Origin: Nocardioidaceae bacterium
GTDB taxonomy: Bacteria > Actinomycetota > Actinomycetes > Propionibacteriales > Nocardioidaceae
Reading direction: 5' to 3'
Assembly (NCBI GenBank): GCA_013813125.1
Contig: JACCSH010000103.1
Coordinates: forward strand, 1-5,890
Length of the DNA stretch: 5,890 nt
Shown here: positions 1 through 5,104 of the stretch, one piece after another
Numbering within the stretch: the stretch's first letter is position 1
How the letters are laid out: each line of letters begins with the position of its first letter
Notes under the pieces: generated by a model
The model's input: only the letters and a program-made list of their open reading frames with translations
Told to the model about the DNA's origin: nothing
Databases searched by the model: none
Translations under genes and position numbers: made by a program

Positions 1-589
1 TGGTGTACGTCGTACGAGCTGACGAGAACCGATGCCACAAGGCGTCGTCTTGCGTCTTGTCGATACGAGGCAGCGCCTTCCAGCTCGCGAGCAGCTCGCG
101 GAGCCGGGTCGCGCCGTTACGCCAGTCATTGCCTGCTGCGAGCCCTTCGGCCTCTGCGACGAGCTTCTCCTTGGCCCGCTTGGCCTCAATGGCTTTAGCG
201 GCTCGTTCGGCCTTGCGCCGCTCTCGGGCCCTGTCGATCAGCGGTTGCACCGCGTCGAGACGAGAGAGCAACGCCCGCAGGTCCCCCACGACCTGTGCCT
301 CGTTGACGTGCTGGCGCACCTTGGCCACTGAGCTGGCGGCCTCTTCGGGGGACAACGCCCCAGCCTTGATGCGCTGTTCAAGAAGGTCGACCTCGATCGC
401 GAGACCGTCGTAGCGCTTGCGATAGAAGGCAAGTGCTGCCGAGGGGTCTCCCTGCGGCCATTGCCCGACGATGCGCTCGCCCTCCTCGGTCACCACGAAC
501 ACGTGGCCCTGCTCGTCGACCCGGCCGAACCTGCTCGACTCGGGATCCAATGGGGCCGGAGGAGACGCAGGGACCTGGTCGTTGGTCAT
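1..589 (-). CDS. DUF349 domain-containing protein, C-terminus beyond the window
   Basis: The leftward frame from ATG at 589-587 stays open for 196 codons to the left edge, so only the N-terminal part is visible. Residues about 20-45 form a short beta-rich segment (FGRVDEQGHVFVV, then ERIVGQWPQGDPS). A long charged alpha-helical stretch, likely coiled coil, follows at about 50-145, very rich in Arg, Lys, Glu and Ala. The pattern W156, W170, D181-D182-LW185-RF188, AR191-192, Y195 is the start of a DUF349 repeat, and the family usually has several, so perhaps half the protein is missing. No signal peptide or membrane segment is visible, so it is probably cytosolic. I know no firm biochemical role for actinobacterial DUF349 proteins. 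The start overlaps the upstream gene's stop by ATGA and has no good Shine-Dalgarno site of its own, which suggests translational coupling. The family call is fairly secure; the function is unknown. Confidence 0.88.
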   Translation of the reverse strand, partial: MTNDQVPASPPAPLDPESSRFGRVDEQGHVFVVTEEGERIVGQWPQGDPSAALAFYRKRYDGLAIEVDLLEQRIKAGALSPEEAASSVAKVRQHVNEAQVVGDLRALLSRLDAVQPLIDRARERRKAERAAKAIEAKRAKEKLVAEAEGLAAGNDWRNGATRLRELLASWKALPRIDKTQDDALWHRFSSARTTYT

Positions 590-900
590 GAGCTGCCGCC
601 GTTCTTAGGCCCCTCGGTCGGCAGCGTCTGCTTCGGTGGTGGCAGCTGGTCAGTGGGCAACGGGTTGAGCAGAGGTGCGTCGGTGTTGACCGGCGTCGAC
701 GGTGCGGGAGCGGGCGCGTCCTCGTCGCCGGCTAAGAAAAGGACCAACCACACCAAGGCAGCCACAGCCAACAGTCCCGCGATCACCCCGACGACGATGG
801 AGATTCGGCGGCGCCTAGCGGTGGCGGCGGCTCGCTGAGCCTGCTGGCGCTCCCACTTGGCACGCGCCAACGCACGCTGACGCTGCTGCTGGGTGACCAC
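586..900 (-). CDS. small single-pass membrane protein resembling the anchor of an actinobacterial cyclophilin, isomerase domain absent
   Basis: This encodes 104 residues from GTG at 900-898, with GGAGG (complement of 906-910) five bases upstream. Residues 1-32 are very basic and Gln/Arg/Ala-rich (MVTQQQRQRALARAKWERQQ, then RRRR at 29-32), so this end should be cytoplasmic. Residues 33-57 form one hydrophobic membrane helix. Residues 58-104 are a Pro/Ala/Thr-rich tail with 12 prolines, predicted to lie outside. The N-terminus and gene position (beside DUF349, divergent from the MBL-fold gene and hisS) match, from memory, the membrane-anchored peptidyl-prolyl cis-trans isomerases of other Actinobacteria. 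Those proteins continue into a cyclophilin domain of about 170 residues. Here the frame stops (TGA, 588-586) inside the start codon of the DUF349 gene, leaving no room for that domain. It may be a domain-loss derivative or an unrelated small membrane protein with a similar anchor. The frame is credible; the function is unknown. Confidence 0.78.
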   Translation of the reverse strand: MVTQQQRQRALARAKWERQQAQRAAATARRRRISIVVGVIAGLLAVAALVWLVLFLAGDEDAPAPAPSTPVNTDAPLLNPLPTDQLPPPKQTLPTEGPKNGGSS

Positions 901-941
901 AGATACCTCCGACTGCGCCCGCTGAGCTTGACCGGTTGCTC

Positions 942-969
942 AGTCTAGGAGCACGACCGGACGGGTCGA
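942..969 (-). promoter_or_regulatory. candidate promoter for the leftward gene pair
   Basis: On the minus strand, TCGACC (969-964; four of six matches to TTGACA) lies 16 bases before TAGACT (947-942), which fits the actinobacterial TANNNT -10 pattern. Transcription would begin near 935, giving a leader of about 35 bases ahead of the GTG at 900. This is a match by eye only, and such hexamers occur by chance. Confidence 0.35.
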
Positions 970-997
970 GCCGAACGCGAAGATCGAGACCTTACCG

Positions 998-1013
998 TTG
1001 CGGTCTTCCGCAA
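998..1013. other. perfect 6-bp inverted repeat in the divergent intergenic region
   Basis: TTGCGG (998-1003) and CCGCAA (1008-1013) are exact inverted copies separated by TCTT. The repeat lies roughly midway between the two divergent genes, upstream of both candidate promoters. It could be an operator for a dimeric regulator or a small hairpin. One 6-bp repeat in GC-rich DNA can also be chance. I saw nothing else definite in the 213-base gap. Confidence 0.3.
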
Positions 1014-1077
1014 AGGGGCGGGGATGTCTCGCAGCCATCCGAGCCACGCGGGTGGCAAAGGGCGTGCGTGCGCCCAC

Positions 1078-1083
1078 TAGGCT
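1078..1083 (+). promoter_or_regulatory. candidate -10 element for the MBL-hisS-aspS operon
   Basis: TAGGCT fits the actinobacterial TANNNT -10 pattern and lies 30 bases before the GTG start at 1114, which would give a leader of about 24 bases. No convincing -35 hexamer is present at 16-18 bases; the nearest look-alike, GTGGCA at 1052-1057, has a spacer of 20. Support is weak. Confidence 0.3.
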
Positions 1084-1113
1084 TCCGAGGTCCGCTCTAC
1101 CGGAGGGAGCCCC

Positions 1114-1812
1114 GTGCTCATCGTTGCGTTCCCCGCTGGGCCGTGGCAGACCAACTGCTACGTCTTGGCGGCCGAGCCCGGCGAGGAGTGCGTCATCGTC
1201 GACCCCGGCAAGGATGCCGCGGGTGGCGTCGCAGACGTCATCGCAGAGCATCACCTCAGACCGGCTGCGGTTCTGCTGACCCACGGACACATCGACCACA
1301 TGTGGTGCGTTGCTCCGGTGGCTGGCGCGTATGACGCAGCCGCATACGTCCATCCAGCCGACCGTCACCTGCTGACAGACCCCATGGCTGGCATCTCGGC
1401 TGACACCAGCGCCCTGCTGTTGGGCGGGAACTACACCTTCGCTGAGCCCGAGGACGTGCGGGAGCTGGCCGACGGAGACTCGCTGGTCCTCGCCGGCCTG
1501 GAGCTCATTGTCGATCACACGCCCGGTCATACCCGAGGGTCAGTGGCGTTTCGGTCCAGATACGCCGGACCGGAGGCCCAGCCAGAGGTGATGCTTTCCG
1601 GTGACCTGCTCTTTGCCGGTTCAATCGGTCGCACCGACCTGCCTGGTGGCGACACCCCGACGATGTTGCGCAGCCTCGCCACGAAGGTGCTGCCCCTCGA
1701 TGACGAGGTGGTTGTGCTCCCCGGGCATGGACCGCAGACCACGATCGGCCGTGAGCGCGCCACCAACCCCTACCTGACCAACCTGGTAGACCCGGCCGAC
1801 CGAGGCCGCTGA
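1114..1812 (+). CDS. MBL-fold metallo-hydrolase, glyoxalase II-like (YcbL type)
   Basis: This 232-residue cytosolic enzyme starts at GTG 1114, with GGAGG (1102-1106) seven bases upstream. It carries the complete di-metal set of the glyoxalase II branch of the metallo-beta-lactamase fold: THGHIDH (residues 56-62, giving H57, H59, D61, H62), H139 in TPGHT, D164 in LSGD and H205 in LPGHGP. The GSIGRTDLPGGD segment (169-180) and the GRERATNPYL segment near the C-terminus are typical of the short YcbL-like proteins. These lack the separate C-terminal substrate domain of classical glyoxalase II. A thioester such as S-lactoylglutathione is the usual substrate guess, but most Actinobacteria lack glutathione, so a mycothiol- or bacillithiol-independent thioester or another substrate is possible. 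The gene is a recurrent neighbour of hisS in Actinobacteria, ends 32 bases before it and is probably co-transcribed. The fold is certain; the substrate is unknown. Confidence 0.93.
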   Translation: MLIVAFPAGPWQTNCYVLAAEPGEECVIVDPGKDAAGGVADVIAEHHLRPAAVLLTHGHIDHMWCVAPVAGAYDAAAYVHPADRHLLTDPMAGISADTSALLLGGNYTFAEPEDVRELADGDSLVLAGLELIVDHTPGHTRGSVAFRSRYAGPEAQPEVMLSGDLLFAGSIGRTDLPGGDTPTMLRSLATKVLPLDDEVVVLPGHGPQTTIGRERATNPYLTNLVDPADRGR

Positions 1813-1844
1813 AGACCGAAGCCTTAAGTGAGTACTGAGACCCC

Positions 1845-3191
1845 ATGAGCAAGATTCCGCCGTTGAGTGGTTTTCCCGAGCTGCTGCCTGCGCAGCGCAA
1901 CGCCGAGCTGGCCATTCTCGAATCGCTGCGAGGTGTCTTCGAGCTACACGGTTACACGAATATCGAGACGCGTGCCGTCGAACCGCTGGGGCGACTGCTC
2001 AGCAAGGGCGAGATCGACAACGAGGTCTACGTGCTGAGACGGCTGCAGGCTGACGACGAAGCGGCCGACGCAGGGGTTGGACTCCACTACGACCTGACGG
2101 TGCCGTTCGCACGCTATGTGCTCGAAAACGCCGGCAAGTTGGAGTTTCCGTTCCGGCGCTACCAGATCCAGAAAGCCTGGCGCGGTGAACGTCCGCAGGA
2201 GGGTCGCTTCCGCGAGTTCACCCAGGCCGACATCGACGTCGTCGCCCGAGATGAGCTGCCCTTCCACCACGATGTAGAGGTCGCGCGAGTCATGGCGCAG
2301 GCACTTGCCGCGCTGCCGTTGCCCGGCCTACGCATGCAGGTCAACAACCGCAAGCTGATCGAGGGCTTCTACCGAGGGCTCGGGATCTCCAACCCGACCG
2401 AGGTGATGCGGGTCGTCGACAAGCTCGACAAGCTGCCTTCTGACGTGGTGGTGGAGCGATTGGCAGAGGTCGGCTTGTCGCCCGACCAGGCTGCGTCCTG
2501 CCTGGATCTCGCCCAGATTCGCACACAAGACGGCGCCTTCGTCGACGCCGTCCGAGGCCTCGGTGTGGAGCACGACCTGCTCGATGTCGGCCTTGCAGAA
2601 CTCGCCGCGGTCATCGCCGGATGCCGCGACTTCAGCAACGCCCGCTTCACCGTCGAGGCTGACCTGCGCGTCGCCCGCGGCCTCGACTACTACACCGGCA
2701 CAGTCTTCGAGACGGTCATGGATGGGTTCGAAGCACTGGGTTCGGTGTGCTCGGGTGGGCGGTACGACGCACTGGCCACTGACGGGAGCACCACGTACCC
2801 AGGCGTCGGGGTGTCGTTCGGTGTCTCTCGCGCATTGGTGCCACTGTTCCAACGGGGTCTATTGACCGCGTCGAGGTCGGTGCCGTCGGTGGTCATGGTC
2901 GCGCTGGTGGACGACTCATCTCGACCCCGAAGCGATGCGCTCGCGCAGCGGCTCCGCGCCCGCGGCATACCGACAGAGGTGGCGGCGACGGCGCAGAAAT
3001 ACGGTCGGCAGATCCGGTACGCAGAGCGCCGCGGCATCCCGTTCGTCTGGTTCCCTGGCGACGATGAGTCAACCGACACGGTCAAGGACATCCGAAGCGG
3101 TGACCAGGTCGCAGCCCATCCCGACCAGTGGGTACCTGCCACCGACGACCTGCGCCCCAAAGTGGTCGACACGACAAGGAGCGGCATGTGA
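1845..3191 (+). CDS. hisS: histidyl-tRNA synthetase
   Basis: This class II synthetase (448 residues; E. coli protein about 424) attaches histidine to tRNA(His) in the cytosol, normally as a homodimer. Visible landmarks are the N-terminal [19 protein letters not shown] at 81-91; motif 2 with R113, the [10 protein letters not shown] loop (115-124) and Q127; the histidine-binding [10 protein letters not shown] (277-286); CSGGRYD (302-308); and motif 3, [12 protein letters not shown] (320-331). Residues from about 346 form the anticodon-binding domain, including [18 protein letters not shown] (383-400). Its presence shows a true synthetase rather than a HisZ-type paralogue. HYDLT replaces the RPEGT of most bacterial HisRS; D83 and T85 occupy the positions of E. 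coli E83 and T85. The ATG at 1845 is the furthest upstream start, because an in-frame TGA lies at 1836-1838. The Shine-Dalgarno site is poor, so translation may depend on the upstream gene. The stop overlaps the aspS start. Confidence 0.98.
   Translation: MSKIPPLSGFPELLPAQRNAELAILESLRGVFELHGYTNIETRAVEPLGRLLSKGEIDNEVYVLRRLQADDEAADAGVGLHYDLTVPFARYVLENAGKLEFPFRRYQIQKAWRGERPQEGRFREFTQADIDVVARDELPFHHDVEVARVMAQALAALPLPGLRMQVNNRKLIEGFYRGLGISNPTEVMRVVDKLDKLPSDVVVERLAEVGLSPDQAASCLDLAQIRTQDGAFVDAVRGLGVEHDLLDVGLAELAAVIAGCRDFSNARFTVEADLRVARGLDYYTGTVFETVMDGFEALGSVCSGGRYDALATDGSTTYPGVGVSFGVSRALVPLFQRGLLTASRSVPSVVMVALVDDSSRPRSDALAQRLRARGIPTEVAATAQKYGRQIRYAERRGIPFVWFPGDDESTDTVKDIRSGDQVAAHPDQWVPATDDLRPKVVDTTRSGM
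3176..3181 (+). promoter_or_regulatory. ribosome binding site fixing the aspS start
   Basis: AAGGAG lies at the very end of hisS, six bases before GTG 3188. Together with the family N-terminus (IRTHDAGSL directly after the start) it selects this GTG over the in-frame ATG at 3128, which lies inside hisS and would add 20 residues unlike any AspRS. Confidence 0.8.
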
Positions 3192-4966
3192 TTCGAACGC
3201 ACGACGCTGGCAGTCTGCGCGCGGAACACTCCGGACAGACGGTGACGCTGGCAGGTTGGGTAGCCCGCCGCCGCGACCATGGGGGCGTCGCGTTCATCGA
3301 CCTGCGAGACGGCAGCGGCGTCTCACAGGTGGTCATCCGGGATGAGGAGGCTGCTCGGCCGCTGCGCTCGGAGTTCTGCGTGAGCGTCGTTGGCGAGGTG
3401 GCTGCGCGACCCGCTGGCAACGCGAACGACGCGTTGCCCACAGGACAGATCGAGGTCATCGCCGCGGGGGTGGAGGTGCTGAGTGAGTCAGCCCCGCTGC
3501 CGTTTCCCGTCGAGGAGCACTCCACCACCCCGGTTCACGAGGAGACGCGGCTCAAGCACCGCTATCTCGACCTGCGACGCAGCGACATGCGACGCAACCT
3601 GCGCCTGCGTGCCGATGTCACACGCATCATCCGCGAGGTGATGGCCGAGCACGACTTCCTCGACATCGAGACGCCATACCTGACCCGCTCGACTCCTGAG
3701 GGTGCGCGGGACTTCTTGGTGCCGGTGCGTCTGCAGCCGGGCTCTTGGTATGCGCTGCCCCAGTCACCACAGCTCTTCAAGCAGCTCCTCATGGTGGCCG
3801 GCATGGAGCGCTACTTCCAGATCGCGAGGTGCTTTCGGGACGAGGACTCGCGCTCCGACAGGCAGCCGGAGTTCAGCCAGCTCGACCTCGAGATGAGCTT
3901 CTGCACACCCGAGGACGTGCAGGAGCTGGTCGAGGAGCTGCTGGCTCGGCTGTGGCGAGAGCTGCTCGGGTACGAGGTGACGCTGCCGATACCCCGCATG
4001 ACGTATGCCGAGGCGATGCGCCGCTTCGGGATAGACCGGCCCGATCTGCGGTTCAGGTGCGAGCTGGTCGACTTCACCGACTATTTCTCCGAGACACCCT
4101 TCCGGGTGTTTCAGCCGGCCGTGCCGGACCACCATGTCGGCGCGGTGGTGATGCCCGGTGGCGCGTCGCAGCCGCGCAAGCAGCTCGACGCGTGGCAGGA
4201 CTGGGCGCGCTCGCACGGGGCTCGTGGCCTTGCCTACGTGCTGGTGGGCGACGACGGCGAGCTTGGTGGGCCCATAGCCAAGAACCTTTCCGACGACGAA
4301 CGAGCTGGTCTTGTCGCTCAGGCCGCAGCGGCACCGGGCGACTGCATCTTCTTCGCTGCAGGGAAACGGTCTGACGCGCTGAGCCTGCTGGCCGCTGCTC
4401 GTCTCGAGATAGGGGAGCGGTGCGGCCTCATCGACTCGTCTGCGTGGACGTTCGTGTGGGTTGTGGACGCCCCGATGTTCGAGCCAGTCGAGCTAGGGGC
4501 CGGCGCGGAAGGTTGGACTGCGGTCCATCACCCGTTCACGGCTCCTTCGGACGACGACGCTGCGGACTTCGAGGCACGACCTGGGCAGGCTCTGTCCAAG
4601 GCCTACGACATCGTGCTCAACGGTTCGGAAATCGGGGGCGGCTCCATCCGTATCCACCGTTCGGAGATGCAGCAGCGGGTCTTCGACGCGATCGGGCTCA
4701 GTCGCGAGGAGGCCACGAGCCAGTTCGGTTTCTTGCTCGAGGCTTTCGAATACGGTCCGCCGCCGCATGGTGGCATCGCCTTGGGAATCGACCGGCTGTG
4801 TGCGCTGGTGGCGGGAACAGAGTCGATCCGCGACGTGATCGCCTTCCCCAAGACCGCCTCGGGTGGTGACCCACTGACGGGAGCGCCCACGCCCATCACT
4901 GCTGCCCAGCGGGCCGAGGCCGGCGTCGATGCCATACCGGATGCAGCATTGCCCGCGCAAAGTTAA
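3188..4966 (+). CDS. aspS: aspartyl-tRNA synthetase, probably non-discriminating (Asp/Asn)
   Basis: This 592-residue class IIb synthetase has the usual bacterial AspRS length and charges tRNA(Asp) in the cytosol. The order is: an OB-fold anticodon-binding domain (1 to about 105, with [11 protein letters not shown] at 23-33); motif 1 region [16 protein letters not shown] (161-176); [11 protein letters not shown] (191-201); motif 2 [16 protein letters not shown] (214-229); the bacterial GAD insertion (about 290-420); and motif 3 [10 protein letters not shown] (528-537) with [14 protein letters not shown] (543-556). S221 replaces the Leu usually seen in FRDEDLR. H31 and G77, the latter aligned by eye with G83 of the Pseudomonas enzyme, are the residues linked to non-discriminating AspRS. 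Such enzymes also make Asp-tRNA(Asn), which GatCAB amidates. That fits Actinobacteria, most of which lack AsnRS. The GTG start overlaps the hisS stop (GTGA), so the two are probably translationally coupled. Identity is certain; dual specificity is inferred. Confidence 0.98.
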   Translation: MIRTHDAGSLRAEHSGQTVTLAGWVARRRDHGGVAFIDLRDGSGVSQVVIRDEEAARPLRSEFCVSVVGEVAARPAGNANDALPTGQIEVIAAGVEVLSESAPLPFPVEEHSTTPVHEETRLKHRYLDLRRSDMRRNLRLRADVTRIIREVMAEHDFLDIETPYLTRSTPEGARDFLVPVRLQPGSWYALPQSPQLFKQLLMVAGMERYFQIARCFRDEDSRSDRQPEFSQLDLEMSFCTPEDVQELVEELLARLWRELLGYEVTLPIPRMTYAEAMRRFGIDRPDLRFRCELVDFTDYFSETPFRVFQPAVPDHHVGAVVMPGGASQPRKQLDAWQDWARSHGARGLAYVLVGDDGELGGPIAKNLSDDERAGLVAQAAAAPGDCIFFAAGKRSDALSLLAAARLEIGERCGLIDSSAWTFVWVVDAPMFEPVELGAGAEGWTAVHHPFTAPSDDDAADFEARPGQALSKAYDIVLNGSEIGGGSIRIHRSEMQQRVFDAIGLSREEATSQFGFLLEAFEYGPPPHGGIALGIDRLCALVAGTESIRDVIAFPKTASGGDPLTGAPTPITAAQRAEAGVDAIPDAALPAQS

Positions 4967-4984
4967 CGATTTGGCCGCTTTGCG
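4956..4984 (+). terminator. stem-loop across the aspS stop codon, possible terminator
   Basis: CGCAAAG (4956-4962) pairs perfectly with CTTTGCG (4978-4984) around a 15-base loop that contains the TAA stop, with flanking G-T wobbles possible on both sides. No T-run follows, so it is not a classical intrinsic terminator. Actinobacterial terminators often lack the T-run, and the hairpin could instead protect the transcript's 3' end. The 7-bp stem is only moderately strong. Confidence 0.35.
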
Positions 4985-5044
4985 TTGCGATGGTGGCGTC
5001 GGACGCCCCGTGGGTGCTTCACTGACCTCCAGCGGCGACGCTAG

Positions 5045-5056
5045 GTCGACGTCGAC
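5045..5056. promoter_or_regulatory. 12-bp perfect palindrome upstream of the lipoprotein gene, possible operator
   Basis: GTCGACGTCGAC is a perfect palindrome, and also a direct repeat of GTCGAC. After one mismatch on each side it extends by TA/TA (5042-5059). It lies 48 bases before the ATG at 5105. A weak promoter-like pair, TTCACT (5018-5023) and TAGGTC (5042-5047, an imperfect TANNNT) with an 18-base spacer, would overlap it, so a bound repressor could block initiation. Nothing else definite was found in the 138-base gap apart from weak GC-rich inverted repeats. Confidence 0.3.
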
Positions 5057-5104
5057 ATACCGGAGCACCAGGCGCTCAGCGCGGATGCGATTTCAGGAGG
5101 ATTC

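Noticed and set aside
461..838. Rightward open frame of 125 codons
   Set aside because: It opposes the DUF349 and small membrane protein genes, whose overlap, ribosome binding site and protein features favour the minus strand.
940..1530. Leftward open frame of 196 codons across the divergent gap and the MBL-fold gene
   Set aside because: It has no recognisable domain and is antisense to the hydrolase with its complete metal-binding set.
3128..3187. Extended N-terminus for aspS from ATG 3128
   Set aside because: The extra 20 residues fall inside hisS and resemble no AspRS; GTG 3188 has AAGGAG at a good distance.
2690..3280. Leftward open frame of 196 codons
   Set aside because: It is antisense to the end of hisS and the start of aspS, with low-complexity Ser/Arg/Thr composition typical of a shadow frame.
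4995..5007. GGCGTC-G-GACGCC inverted repeat as a terminator
   Set aside because: The real loop would need at least three bases, leaving a 5-bp stem, and no T-run follows.
4493..5068. Leftward open frame of 191 codons at the end of aspS
   Set aside because: It is antisense to aspS motif 3 and has no family features.
5072..5082. GCGCT-C-AGCGC inverted repeat before the lipoprotein ribosome binding site
   Set aside because: It is too short and GC-biased to separate from chance, and the one-base centre makes a hairpin implausible beyond 4 bp.
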